From positions 3,994,223 to 4,058,222 of the forward strand of contig NC_057866.1 in NCBI RefSeq assembly GCF_019393635.1: a stretch of DNA of 64,000 nt, written 5' to 3'. Position 1 is the first letter of the stretch. Each line of letters begins with the position of its first letter. This document shows positions 45,431 through 56,847 of this stretch, in pieces. Position numbers and translations under genes: made by a program. Under the pieces are notes generated by a model. It was not told the origin of the DNA, did no database searches, and saw only the letters and a program-made list of their open reading frames with translations. The DNA comes from Dromiciops gliroides. Its lineage: Eukaryota > Chordata > Mammalia > Microbiotheria > Microbiotheriidae.

Positions 45431-45790
45431 AATAAAGGTAAAAGACAGTCCCTATTCTCAAGGAACTTGAAGTATGGGAGGGGGGAACAGCCTGTAAAAA
45501 ATTACATATAAACAAGATATAGACAGGATAAATAGGAAACAATCAACAGAGGAAAGGCACTAGAATTAAAAGAGATTGAGAAAGATCTCTTGTACAAGCT
45601 GGGAATTGAGCAGAAACTTGAAGGAAGAGAATAGGGTCATCGAAAATGAAAACAGGAAGAAACAGGGAAGGAGGTTGTTGTGGGGTCAATTAGAAGGGCA
45701 AGGGTAAGTGAAAGGAAAGCAACATGCTAGAAAGGGTCATGCTGGAATTTCCCCCCACCAATCTGGGGAGGGAGAAAGGGAGGGAGGGAA

Positions 45791-46295
45791 GAAAGGTGAT
45801 GACCCTGAAGGGCATGGCTGTTTAGAAAATGAATCATCTGCCTCCAGTGGCAAGGGAAAATCCATGTTATAATTTGTTTATACATGTAATGGAATATTAT
45901 TGTGCCATAAGAAATGATGGTGACTTGAGGAGATGAAGGGTCACCTTGGAGGGAAAGGACCTGGTTTCAAACTGGGAACTGCTTTTAGAGACTACTTTTC
46001 ATAAGAAGAGCAAGAGAACACTGATAGGTACAGTTTCCAACAGGGAATGGCCATTGGGTCTCAGCTCCTCCCCCATTGCTCCAATTTTAGCAAAATGAGA
46101 TTAGAGGGAAAGGGAGTGGGGTGAAAGTATGTGTGGCTCATGTCACCTCGAAAGTGGATTGGAAATATCCCTCTACCAAAGAATTACTTGCACATGCACG
46201 CACATACATGATCCAATTGAAGTTTAAAAAAAAAAACAACTTTGTTTGGTTTTTGGCACAAGAGTGACATGGGGCTTATGGAGGAATCCAGGGAC
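45791..46295. other. unassigned DNA inside the broken repeat
   Basis: Contains one L1-like phrase (ggaatattattgtgccataag) near 45890. The rest is not recognised. Confidence 0.35.
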
Positions 46296-46583
46296 TGTTA
46301 AAGTTTAAACTGGCCAACTAGATATCAGGACAGGCACACCTAAGAAGTCAGGGGAGAGAAAATTCTATAGCATTAAAGCCAATTAGGTGCAGCTACTACC
46401 TGGACTGTGTCAGGTATAACCATCTTTCTTCCCCAATTCTAGATACCTTTTCTTTTTTCTATGGTATTCTCCCTGTGACCTCACAGTATTTTAATAAAAC
46501 TTGGGAAGTTGAGTCACTGAGTCTTGTAATTCTTTGGGATGCCTCACAATCAGTCTGCTCAATTAAATCCACCCCCCACTACA
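46296..46583 (+). mobile_element. LTR-like element related to family LTR-b
   Basis: Starts tgttaaagtttaaactggcc. The phrase ggccaactagatatcagg and the following 90 bases match 48072-48160. An aataaa at about 46492 is followed by gtcttgtaattcttt, like the LTR-b 3' end. No convincing target duplication. Shorter than LTR-b, so probably partial or a subfamily. Confidence 0.5.
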
Positions 46584-46904
46584 CTATGTGAGGAAAAGCA
46601 AGTGGGTCAGTGGGGGTGGAGAGTCGAGGCACAAAGACTGAAAGACAGAAAGAGGCCAGGTGTAAAGGGCTTTACATTCTAAAATGATTTCTATTTGATT
46701 CTGGCCTTATTAAGGAACCAGGAGTCTATTGAACAAGAGAGTGACATGATTAGACATGTAAAGGAAATGATTTATTTGGTAGCTGACAGTAGTATGGATT
46801 GTAAGGAAAGAGAGGGGTGGCAGGGAGACTGAGGACTCAAACTGGCCCCATTCTTCCTTTCCAGCTACCTTTCACCTTCTTCACGCTGGTGTCTTCCCCC
46901 AGTC

Positions 46905-47765
46905 AGTCAAAGAAATAAACATTTATTAAATACATATTGTTTTGCTGAACTGAAGTAGAGAAAGACAAAAGCAAAGACAGGAGGAAAGAAAAAAATCTTC
47001 ATTTGGGCTTTCACCCTGCTTAACGAGGTCAGACTCAGGACAAAGAGAATCAAAGGAGTTTATTTGAAGTACATCAAGGTAGCAAAACATTGACTGGCTG
47101 ATCCCTGAAGATCAGCAATGTCTGCAAGGTGGGGACAGCTTTTGCAGGCAACTTTAAGACAGCACAGACAGGTCCACCTCAGCAGAAGATGCATTTCAGT
47201 TCCTCTCCAAGCTGGCAAGAACGTGACAATAAGAGCAGGTAACAAAAGACTTGGTGTCTCCTTCAGCTCCAAGGCCTCCCCCAACACTCATTGATAAGAG
47301 GGTCTAGTAACAATAGGATACTGAGTCAACATGAATTTCAACAGATAAAAGAAAGCCGGCAGGGAGCTCACAGGCTAATGGGGAAAGCAACTTGCAACCA
47401 ACTATGTGCAAGCAAGCACTAGACAGGACAAATGAAAGATGATCAATTAAGAAAAGGCACTAGTATCGAGGGGATCAGGAGTGGATTCCTGATAAAGGCA
47501 ATATTTAGCTGGGACTTGAAGGAAGGCAAGAAAGCCACGAGGCAGAGAAGGGAGAGCACTTCATGCATAGGAGACAGCCTTTCCAGGACTAGTCTGGGCA
47601 CAATGAAAAAGCCCAGAATAGGGGGATAAAGCATCTTGCTTGAGGAAGTGCAAGGAGGTCAGTGTCACTGGATCCAACTGTAGGGGTGGGATGGGTCCAT
47701 AAGGTTTAAGAAGACTGGAAAGATGGGAGGAGGGACCCAGGTCATGGAGATTTTAAAGCAGATTT
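46905..47765 (+). repeat. family Y repeat interrupted by an inserted segment
   Basis: 46905-46990 is the Y start (aacatttattaaatacat, gacaaaagcaaagacagg); 47330-47765 is the Y middle (gctcacaggctaatggggaaag, aggcaatatttagctgggac, acccaggtcatggag). The inserted 46991-47329 carries an antisense aataaa and a gtgttgggggaggcc end and may be another LTR, which I cannot confirm. Confidence 0.5.
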
Positions 47766-47789
47766 TAGCTACAACCACCAAGTTAATTT

Positions 47790-48497
47790 GAGTGAACCCA
47801 TGATTTCCTATGCCTCTTTCTTTGCTATACATGGCAGCCCTCTCATAAGGGCTGGCAAGAGTATATGCCAATCCTAAAATAGGGAGGCAACTGTATGTGC
47901 CAACCCAAGTGTAGGAAAAGACAGCTGCATGCACTTTGATCCCCTTTTAACTATGTGCATCTACCAGGATTGTAAACTAGATGGCACTAGCCCATCCTCA
48001 TTTAGAAATGTGCACCTATCAGGACTGTCTCCTCTTATTACAAAATTCATCAACATATTTAACATGAGTATTGGGCCAACTAGCTATCAGGATGGACACA
48101 CCGAAGTAGGGGAAGATTAAATTCTATAGCAAGAAAGTCAGGTGTGGCTCCTGCCTGATCAGCACCAAGGGACAGAGATAAGTTCAGAAGTCAGGACCAC
48201 CAGCCCATTCCAGCTTCCCCCAGCCCCAAAGGGAACTTTCCAGTTGGGTGGTCACCCCATCTGTCCACACACCATCCATCCTCTATAAAAGCTTTTGCCT
48301 TTTTTCTGTTTGAAGAGAAAGGTATCTTACAGAATCATGTCTCCTTGAGGGAAGGAAAGTTGGAAGGAAAGGTCTCTTCTCTAAGCATCCAAATAAAAGA
48401 CTATTTCATTCTAATTGGATTGTGTGCAAGAGGGAGTAATTCTTTAAAGAGAAATACCTAAGAACCCCTTCACACACACCTATTTCCCCATGATATT
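47790..48497 (+). mobile_element. LTR-like element of family LTR-b with TATA and poly-A signals
   Basis: A U3-like region includes ggccaactagctatcagg (shared with 46310). It is followed by a ctataaaag TATA box at about 48283, an aataaa at about 48391 and a U5-like end. The end (gtgtgcaagagggagtaattctt, then aatacctaagaacccc) matches the antisense LTR at 39207. Left boundary approximate. No internal retroviral region adjoins it. Confidence 0.55.
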
Positions 48498-48559
48498 ATA
48501 TAAACTCTACTGTGGAGAGCACAAGTCTGATGGGCTAGCCATGTTGTTCCAATGCAAAA

Positions 48560-49390
48560 AGTTAATTTGTCTAAAAGACTGTTTTATAGAGAACTCACAC
48601 AAGGCAATGCAAGATGTGATGAAAAGACCTGAACTGAATAGAAAATTTGACTTTCAAATACAAGACCCTAGAGAAGCATAAAAAGGTAAACCGGAAAAAG
48701 AAATCATGAGGGATATTAAAAGATTAAACTGTTTACATCCCTACATGGGAAGATAATACTTTGAATTCATAAGAACTTTCTCAGTATTAGGGTAGCTGAA
48801 AGGAATACACTTAGAGGATACAGGTCTGAACTGAATATGAAGGGATGATATTTGTAAAGGATTTTTTTTTTTGTTTATCCTTGTTCTTTGTGGGGCAAAC
48901 AGGGTAGGGTGTCTTATGTCTGGGGTCAGATTTGGGTTCAGGGCCTCCTGGATTCAGGACTGGTGCTTTGTCCACTGTGCCACCTAGCTAACCCATGATG
49001 ACATCATTAGGGTAAAATTGAGGGATAGGAGGAATGCACTGGGGGAGGGGGAAAGGAAGAGCTGGACTGGGGAGAGGTAGTTCACATGAAGGAAACAAGA
49101 AAAAAGTTTAGGGAGGGGAGGGGAAGAGGAGGAAGGAGTGGGGGAGTGAGTGAACCTTACTATCATCAGAATTGGCTCAAAGAGGGAATAACATACATCC
49201 TTAAGTGGGTATAGTTATATATTTTTGCCCTGAGGGAAAGTGAGAAGGGAAGGAGATGGGGGGGGAGAGAAGAGGGGAATGAAGGAAGGGAAGATTGGGG
49301 GAGGGAGCAGTAAAAAGCAAAACACTTTTGAGGAAGGTGAAGATGTTCTGCATAACTGCACATGTATGACTTATATTGAATTGTCAAAAA
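48560..49390 (+). mobile_element. half-L1 fragment (ORF1 end, spacer, 3'UTR)
   Basis: The plus-strand ORF1 end PELNRKFDFQIQDPREA is followed by the purine-rich spacer (gaatgcactgggggaggggg, attggctcaaagaggg). At about 49341 the spacer joins 3'UTR sequence (ctgcataactgcacatgtatg). All of ORF2 is missing. A diverged antisense SINE interrupts it. Confidence 0.7.
48868..48992 (-). mobile_element. diverged WSINE1-type SINE
   Basis: Antisense with ctttgtggggcaaacagggt and ccactgtgccacctagct; the middle of the body is shortened. Confidence 0.6.
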
Positions 49391-49695
49391 CCAACACCTG
49401 GGTGTGTGTTCCTTCTGATTGGCCTCACAGTACACGGCAAAGGTAAGAAAAGACCAGTTGGTAGGTGGGCTGGCCCTCAGATGTAGCTGATTATGCACCT
49501 CTCTGACACTTAAGGAATGCTAGTTGCTTTATGAGACCCAGCTGCCTCTAGCAATCTTGGCTGGAAAAACAAAACCCATCTCAATCTGATTCCCCCCAGT
49601 TTGGCCTCCCCCTATATTTATTGAGGTAAAGTGAGAAAAGGAAAGTTGTCCCCTGGGAAAGGTTTAGCACAGACTGGTTTTTTATTTATGGGGTA
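49391..49695. other. unassigned non-coding DNA
   Basis: No gene or repeat recognised. Confidence 0.4.
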
Positions 49696-49699
49696 AATG

Positions 49700-51145
49700 A
49701 AAGCTGCTTCTTTTAAAAATGTATTTAGAATTTTATTTTGCCAAATTACAAGTGAAAACAAATTTTAACATCAATTTTTAAAACTTTGTGTTCCAAATTC
49801 TCTTCCTCCCTCCCTCCCCACCCCTTAAGAACTCAAGCAATTCTTGCAACAACAGTAATTGATAACATTTATATAGTACCTTATACCTGATGAAGAATTT
49901 TCTTCACAATAGCCCAGCAAAATAAGTACCCTAATTTTAATCATCATGAAGCAATCATCATTATCATTGATCTGTCATCATTCTCTTACATTGCTCTTGT
50001 CTCTGTTTCAAATTTTTTTCAGTTACTATTACTAAATGTGTTTCCCTGCATCCTATTCCCTCCCCATGATGTTTACTCTATTTTCTATTTTCTTTCACCC
50101 TATTCCTCCTCAAAAGTGCTTTACTTCTGACTGCCCCCTCCCCCAATCTGCCCTTCCTTCTTTCACTGCTCTCCCCTTATCCCCTTCCCCTCATATTTTC
50201 CTGCTGTTTATACCCAACTGAGTGTGTGTTATTCCCTCTTTGAGCCAATTCTTTTTGTTTTGCTTTATTGTGTCTTGATCATAAAGTCATTAACTTACAG
50301 TTGCTCAATCCTAATTTTTAAGCAATTATTTTCTTCAGAGAGCTTTTGTATCTCCTTTTTAATTTGGCCAATTTGGCTTTTCAAGCTATTGACTTTTTCC
50401 CCATGATTTTCCTGCATCACTCTCATTTCTCTTTCCATTTTTTCTCCTACCTCTCTTACTTTATTTTCAAAGTCCTCTTTGAGCGCTTCTATAGCTTGAG
50501 ACCAATTCATATTTTTCTTGAAAGCTTTGGATGTATGAGCTTTGACTTTGTTGACTTCTTCTGAGGGTGTATTTTGATCTTCCTTGTTACCATAGAAACT
50601 TTCTAGGGTCAACATTTTTTTTTCTGTTTGGTCATTTTCCCAGTCTATTTCTTGACTTTTAACTCTTTCTAAAAGTGGGACACTGTTTCCTGGGTGCACT
50701 GTCCCAAGCTTCAAGGGGTATGATTTAAAGAGAGGCACGTTCACCACTCCCCTGGCTTGTGGTCTGGTCTGTAAGCAACCACAGGCCTGCTTGCGCTCTA
50801 AGCTGGAAGAAAGTCCTGTTATACCATGGCTGCAAGTTCTGGTGTACCTGTGCTCCTCCCGTACCTGAGTCTCCACCCAAGACTGCAACATGGATCTGAG
50901 CATGGGCAAAACAACAGAGTCCTGCCTCCGTGTCACCAAAGAGACTACTGTAATCTCCCGCTGACCAACCACTTGACCCCTTCACCATATGTGAGCTGAG
51001 TTCTAGAAGCAGCTGATGCCACAGCCAATTCAGGAAGTTCCCAAGGCCTGATTCTGTGGGGCTGGGGATGGGTCTGTGCAGCACAAACACAGGTCTGTGC
51101 TCCACTCTCACCCTGGTACAACAGACCTTTCCTTCCAACTTTCTT
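49700..51145 (-). mobile_element. half-L1 copy D, compact deletion form
   Basis: Antisense order from the right: 5'UTR (50617-51145), ORF1 N-terminus and coiled coil (about 50295-50616; reads LESFYGNKEDQNTPSEE and MNWSQAIEALKEDFENK), spacer (49995-50250), a MIR-like segment (49850-49990), and 3'UTR (49700-49835). The ORF1 RNA-binding and C-terminal parts and all of ORF2 are missing. An open frame of 225 codons covers the 5'UTR and ORF1 part. Confidence 0.72.
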
Positions 51146-52797
51146 TTATTCCCCCATTTATTTATTTAGAATTTTGCCCACCTTACATGTAAAACCAAGT
51201 TGTAACATTGATTTTTGTTCCAAATTCTCTTCCTTCCACCATACCCCCCCTTAAAACTCAAGCAATTCAACATAAACTATTCATGTGCAGTTGTGCGAAA
51301 CATATCAGACAAAAAACTTTAGAAATAGGAACAATAACAACAACAAGATATACTTCCATCTATATTTAGATACTATCAGTTCTTTCTCTGTATATGAATT
51401 GCATTTTTCATAAGTCCTTCAGAGTTGTCTTGGATCATTGCACTGCTGAAAATAACTAAGTCATTTGCAGCAGATCATCCTATAATATTGCTGTTATTTT
51501 GTATACAGTACTTTTCACTTTGCTCCAGCTCATGTAAGTCTTTCCACGTTTTTCTGACAGCATCCTGCTCATTTGTTTTATAGTAAACTACATTTATATA
51601 GAACTTTACAGGGAGATTTTCTTACAAAACACTCATGAAGTTGGTTATTACAACAAAAAATAATAGCCAACACCTATATAATACCTTATTCCTGACAAAT
51701 AATTTTCTTCACATTAGCCCAGCAAAGTAAGTACCATCATCATCATCCTCATTTTACATTGTTCTTGCCTCTGCTTCAAATTATTTCCCAAGTTACTATT
51801 GCTAACTGTGTTACCCTACATGCTATTCAATTCTCATTATCTCACTCCATTTTCTATCTTCTTTGACCCTATCCCTCCTCGAAAGTGTTTTGCTTCCAAT
51901 TGTCCCTCCCCTAATCTGACTTCCCTTCCTACACCCCTCCCCCCCATCCCCTTCCCCTCCCACTTTCCTACAGGAAGTTGGATATAGGAGCCCTGATGTT
52001 AATATCCTCTTCTGAAGTTGTACCTCGATCTCCTTGTCACCAAAGAAACTTTCTATGGTCTGCAACTTTTTCTGTCTGCTCATCTTGCCAGCCTATTTCT
52101 TGACTTTTCACTCCTTCTTAAAGTAGGGCACAGCTTCCAGTATGCACTCTCCCAAGCTTCAGGGGTACAATTTAAGGAGTGGTAGGTTCTTCACTCACCT
52201 GCCCTGTGCTCTGGTTTGTAAATAACCCCAAGCTTACTTGCTCTTCAACCAGGAAACAAAATTTTGTTTTGCTGGGTTGATAGCTCCAGAAAGCCTGCAC
52301 CCCTCCCCCACCTGGGCCACTGCCACTCTAGACTGATTCCTGGTTCCCAGCTGGGGTAGAACAACCAAATTACACCTCAGCTCCAGCAGAGACCCCTGTA
52401 GTATTCCCCCAGCCAACCGCTCGACCCTCTCACCAGACCATGAGCTTAGTTCCAGAAGATGCCAATGTTGCAACTGATTTAGAGGCTCCGGGGATAAATT
52501 TCTCTGGTGCAGCCTGCCTGGGGCTGGATCTGTGTTGGTGTGACCCAGGTCTGGGTGGCCAGCCTGTGGCTGGATCTGTGTCAGTGCAACTGTGGGGTTG
52601 GGTCCATTCCCACCCTGGTACAGCAGACCTTTCTTGCTGAACTTCCAAGCTGTCTTTGTCTAGAAAATAATCTCACCCTGTCCTTTTGTGGTTTCTGATG
52701 CTCCAGGAATTGTTTTATGGCATTATTTGAAGGTATTTCAAAGGGTCTTGGGGAGAGTTCTGGGAAGTCATTGCCTTTCCTCCACCATCTTGGCTCC
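51146..52797 (-). mobile_element. half-L1 copy E, compact deletion form
   Basis: Antisense: 5'UTR from an L1-typical start (ccaccatcttggctcc at the right end) to about 52085, only the first part of ORF1 (51985-52085, LESFFGDKE), spacer (51770-51985), the same MIR-like segment as copy D (51590-51765), and the ORF2 end with 3'UTR (51150-51590). It directly abuts copy D. Confidence 0.7.
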
Positions 52798-52799
52798 AC

Positions 52800-52969
52800 C
52801 AAAGCTTCTTAAACTGTGGGTCACAACCCCATATGGGTTCAAGCAAGTGAAAGTGGGGTTTGTGAAAAATTTGGCAACAGTAAAAAGTTATATACCTATT
52901 TTATAGATCTATATACCTGGGGTTGTATAAAAATTTCTCAGGCAAGTGGAAAAAGTTTAAGAAGTCCTG
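52800..52969. mobile_element. hAT-like MITE (non-autonomous DNA transposon)
   Basis: About 170 bp with inverted ends: left ca...cttcttaaact, right agtttaagaag...tg. The interior gtgggtcacaaccccatatg and ggttgtataaaaatttctc resemble widespread mammalian Charlie-type hAT elements. The left flank was lost to the adjoining L1, so no 8-bp duplication can be checked. Confidence 0.5.
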
Positions 52970-53035
52970 GGGTAAATGGAAATGAGGGTACCACTTGGAA
53001 GGGACCCAGCCTGAGCTGGTTGAAAGTAAATGGCT

Positions 53036-53188
53036 GGGGCAGCTAGGTGGCACAGTGGATAGAGCACCGGCCCTGGAGTCAGGAGTACCTGAGTTCAAAT
53101 CCGGCCTCAGACACTTAACACTTACTAGCTGTGTGACCCTTGGCAAGTCACTTAACCCCAATTGCTTCACTTAAAAAAAAAAAAAAAA
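53036..53188 (+). mobile_element. WSINE1-type SINE, young-looking
   Basis: Very regular body and an A tail of about 18. A perfect 13-bp duplication aaagtaaatggct lies at 53023-53035 and 53189-53201. Confidence 0.95.
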
Positions 53189-53201
53189 AAAGTAAATGGC
53201 T

Positions 53202-53654
53202 TAGGAGCTGCAAGCAAACACTTTAGCTCCATCATACCCTTTGAAAGCTACCTGATGAGCCAGACTGAGAAGGGGGGGGGGGAGTCTGACAAAAATGATG
53301 AAAAGAATGGATTATAAACTGGAAATTTATAATTATATGGATTATATAATTATATGGACTATAAATAATATGGATTATTAGAAATGTAGCATTATATTAA
53401 TTTTGCTCGCTTTCTATACCTAGGACCTAACACTGCAAATATGACTGATCACAATGATTCAAACATAATGTTTAATAAATATGTGTTGTGCCCTGTCCCT
53501 GAAGAAGAGATATGATAACACGCTTCCCCCCTTTCTTTGCAGAAATGGCAAACTACATGTGTGGAAGTTGGCATATATTCTTGGACTTCATTGATCTATT
53601 GGTCAGTTTTGCTAAAGTACTTTTTTTCTCTTTCTTTTTATTCTTTGTATAAGG
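53202..53654. other. unassigned AT-rich DNA
   Basis: Includes an 11-12 base G run near 53272 and AT-rich text. No gene recognised. Confidence 0.4.
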
Positions 53655-53658
53655 GATA

Positions 53659-54073
53659 TGTGGAGCCTAAAATTCTGTGATGTCTAAAAAATCTAATGTG
53701 TGTTCACCTTAAATTAAAAGCTTTAGCACCAGTATTTGGTCATTAAGCATTTATTAAAGTATATTAGGGGTTAGCAAAGAGAGAGAAAGAGGAAAAATAG
53801 CCTTCCTCTAGCTTTCTAAGAGAGATTGAGTGTCCCTGCCCCTGACAGCTGGTTCCTGAATGAAAAGACCCAGATACTTAGCCGCTTCTCCCAGAAGCCC
53901 CCTGTGAAACAAGAAGCAGGGCTGTCCTCACACACAGCTCCAAGCTAATTGGCTGATAGCATTGATAGACAAGACTAACAGGCAGTAACTTCCAGACACC
54001 AGGCAGCTTCTGGATGCTAAGTCACATGTTTTCTTTTGATTGGGGGTGGGGAGGAGGCGCTCTGATTCTCACA
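53659..54073 (-). mobile_element. solo LTR related to family LTR-a
   Basis: 415 bp, tgtggagcc to gattctcaca. A perfect 4-bp duplication gata lies at 53655-53658 and 54074-54077. Its left (3') end aligns with the family LTR-a 3' end (agctttagca..., gtcattaagcatttattaaag). The other end differs, so it is a related but older or separate subfamily. Confidence 0.75.
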
Positions 54074-54146
54074 GATAGTTGTCTAAGGGTGAGTTGGGAG
54101 TGATAATATTTTTTAAATTATTAATTAACTAATCCATGTCATATTG

Positions 54147-54377
54147 AATGCAGCTAAGGCAGCTCAGTGCTGGGCCTGGAGTCAGGAAAACCTGAGTTCA
54201 AATATGGCCTCAGACACTTACTAGCTGGGTGAACCTGGGCAAGTCACTTAATCTCTATTTACCTTAACCCATGGCAAACCACTCCAGTATCCTTTCCAAG
54301 AAAACCTCATGTACAGTATGGTCCATAGGATCATAAATAGTTGGCTGTGACTGACTGACTGAACGACAACAATGATA
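54147..54377 (+). mobile_element. Mar1-like CORE-SINE
   Basis: Contains gcctggagtcaggaaaacc, acttactagctgggtgaacc, ggcaaaccactccagtatcc and a tgactgactgactgaacgac end. The duplication tcatattg lies at 54139-54146 and 54378-54385. It lies about 440 bp before the receptor pseudogene. Confidence 0.85.
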
Positions 54378-54385
54378 TCATATTG

Positions 54386-54813
54386 TATAGTTTACTCTAT
54401 CCTTTGACTCCTCTATGTGAGTTTTGGAAAGAACCCAGATCATTTAAAACTCTTCTCCATTCTCCAGAGGGGGCATCACCAAGAGGGAAATGCAGGACTT
54501 CTTGGAACTCCCAAGACCCCCAGCCTTTTCCCACATGCCCAAGGAAGCCTGGTCCTTCTACCCAGAGTGTAGACAGGCTCATATATTCTCAGACATTCTT
54601 AGGGGAATTCATTCCTTGGCATCCCCCTTCAGAATTCTAATCCCTCATGGTGTGGAAAAGAGTGTCTGGAAGGTGGAAGGTGGGGCCTTTTATCTATTGA
54701 GATTTGAGAATGTTGAAAATTCTGGCCCTACAGCCACTCCACCAAATAATCCTAGTGCATTCTCATGTCATTGTGTCTATGGGGGTCTTAGAGTAGCAGA
54801 GCTTTGTGAAGCC
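54386..54813. other. upstream flank of the receptor pseudogene
   Basis: An open frame runs in from 54490, but its sequence does not resemble a receptor. The family-like part starts at 54814. Confidence 0.4.
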
Positions 54814-55735
54814 ATGAACAGTCATCATGGCTCTAATTCCCATACCAGGGCTCATGAGAATGGAATAGTAAAACCTTCCAATAAAACTTCAATGATCTGG
54901 ACTCCAAGAATTGAAGAGATTCTATTAGCCTACTGGAGACTCATCCTCATTGTGGTCATCTGCTTCTGTGGGATGGTGGGGAATGGCATTGCCCTGTGAC
55001 TCCTGGGCTTTCACAGCCTGAGGACCCCCTTATTGATTTATATCCTCAACCTGGCTAGGCCACCTTCCACTTCCTTTGCTTGATGACTCTGTCAATCACA
55101 CTGAAATTTGTTGGATATCATTTTGATTGGGTCTCAGCAAAGCCAATTGTAACAGTCACAATCTATGCCTATCTCTTGGGCTGGAGCCTCCTGGCTATGA
55201 TCAGCATCAAGAGTTGTCTCTCTGTCTTCCCCGCTTCTGGTACAAGTTTTGTCAGCATACTTCTGCCATTGTGTATACCCTACTCTGGCCTCTTCCTGTG
55301 CTGGTCATTATGTCATCGTATCTTTTCTGTGTTTATTTAAGAAATGATAATGTTTGCCAGGGAGTTTTTCTAATAAGTGTCATGGGCTTTCTTCTATTCT
55401 GTGTGGGAGCCTGTGTCCAGCCTGACTGCCGTGGAGGGTCCCGTGCAGCTCCCAGCACTGGCCACCCCCTCTCCCAGGCTCTACTTCCTTGTCCTGATCA
55501 GTGTGCTTGGATTCACACTCTGAGCTGTTCCCCTTAGGATCAAAAAAAATTAAGGACATGTTGAATATAGATTTCAAACTATGCCTGCTGACCTCCTCTT
55601 CTTCCTAGCCTATGTGAACAGTAGCACCACTACCTTCATTTTCTTCTTCCCAGGAAGCTTTAGGGAGAGGGAGAGAGGAAGCCCCTTACAGCTATATTTG
55701 AAAATGCTGGGAGAGACAAGATAGAACTGGATGAT
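54814..55735 (+). pseudogene. Mas-related G-protein-coupled receptor pseudogene
   Basis: Homologous along its length to the receptor at 15741. The N-terminus MNSHHGSN... has an NKT glycosylation site. TM1 (GMVGNGIAL) runs into TGA at 54997-54999, where the intact gene has Trp in LWLLGF. The next part (LLGFHSLRTP, YILNLA) loses frame in TM2, including the TM2 Asp. TM3 reads SLLAMISIKSCLSV, with KSC for ERC. A frame change near 55228 leads into the TM4-TM5 region (FWYKFCQHTSAIVYTLLW), then frame is lost again before TM6. TM7 reads YVNSSTTTFIFFFPGSF, so NPxxY is gone. At least one stop and three frame changes make it non-functional. Same strand as the intact gene. Confidence 0.9.
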
Positions 55736-55752
55736 GGACAGGAGAGTTCTCA

Positions 55753-55908
55753 ATTTTTTTCTTCTTTTTTCCCCAGAGCAATGAGGGTTAAGTGACTTGT
55801 CCAAGGTCACACAGCTAGTAAGTGTCAAGTGTCTGAGGCCAGATTTGAACTCAGGTCCTCTTGAATCCAGGGCCAGTGCTTTATCCACTGATCTGCCTAG
55901 CTGCCCCC
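55753..55908 (-). mobile_element. WSINE1-type SINE at the pseudogene 3' end
   Basis: Antisense copy. A 16-bp duplication with one difference (gacaggagagttctca / gacagtagagttctca) lies at 55737-55752 and 55909-55924. Confidence 0.93.
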
Positions 55909-55924
55909 GACAGTAGAGTTCTCA

Positions 55925-56640
55925 CACAGACCATAGGGATAACTCCCAGGCCCTTCTCCTGGAAACTAAGAGGGACAGAGTTTAATACTTACCCAGGGTC
56001 TCATGCTGCGACCAAATTTGAACTCAGGTCCTCCTAAACCGTCTAATCACATGCTTTCTTCCGTGGTGATTATTATTACTCTGACTTGACTAAAAGTTCC
56101 TGATTTTCTGCATCCCTGTGTACTGAACAGTGAGTGCGAGAAGAATAAACTCCCATCAACCAAACTCACCTTTCTGCTACTTCTTTCCCATTTACCTCTT
56201 TCACAAGCACTTAATATACCCCCTTTAAATCTTCTGCTCCTTCAAAGGGGTTGAACATGGGGCCCTAATTTAAATACCTTGCTTTCATCTTAAGGTCTTT
56301 CTTTTCTTACTCCTTCCACTTTAGACACACCCTGACAGGTACTCTCCTGTGACATTACATTCCTGGACATTCCTTCTATCATGAGTTGGGTTTTCACTCC
56401 AAAACCCTGGGTACATGTTCCCCATTGCCACTTGGACACTCCTTCTACCACCATCACTCAGGAATCAATCGTCCTTGAAAGTTCATTCACTTCCCAATTA
56501 TCACCAAATAGTGAGTCTAGGTATCTGTTATTTACTGTACCCAAAGGAATTCTTTGCTTTTCTCAAACAATTTAGTGATTGGTCAAAGTCTTTCTTTCCA
56601 CACCACTCCCCCCCTCTTCCTAAAGGTGCTGAGGCTTTTT
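55925..56640. other. unassigned non-coding DNA
   Basis: No gene or repeat recognised. Confidence 0.4.
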
Positions 56641-56705
56641 TCACATACCTAACTTCCCAGTTTCTTTTTAAAATTTCTTTTTTACTTTTAAAAATGATTT
56701 GACAG

Positions 56706-56843
56706 GGGGGTAGCTATATGGCACAGTGGATAAAGCACTGGCCCGGACTCAGGAGACCTGAGTTCAAACTGGCCTCAGATACTTGACGCCTTACTAGTCT
56801 GTGTGACCCTGGGCAAGTCACTTAACCCTCATTGCTCCACAAA
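56706..56843 (+). mobile_element. WSINE1-type SINE
   Basis: Slightly diverged (gtagctatatggcacagtgg). The flanks share an aaaatgatt-type duplication. It lies against the 3' end of the next L1. Confidence 0.85.
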
Positions 56844-56847
56844 AAAT

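Larger units (their letters stand above)
45420..46830 (+). repeat. family Y repeat broken by later insertions
   Basis: Left part 45420-45720 (ggtaaaagacagtccctattc, acaggataaataggaaac, aaaggcactagaattaaaag) and right part 46600-46830 (gaggccaggtgtaaagggc, gagtgacatgattagacatg, gtagctgacagtagtatgg) are successive parts of family Y. Between them lie a short L1 snippet (about 45880-45920), unassigned DNA and an LTR-like piece. Confidence 0.5.

Noticed and set aside
46991-47329. Possible further LTR inside a family Y repeat
   Set aside because: It has an antisense poly-A signal and one LTR-like end, but no matching target duplication and no second copy in the window.
50295-50972. 225-codon open frame with a long coiled coil
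   Set aside because: The coiled-coil part matches L1 ORF1 (MNWSQAIEALKEDF block, also at 23430 and 32949) and the rest is L1 5'UTR.
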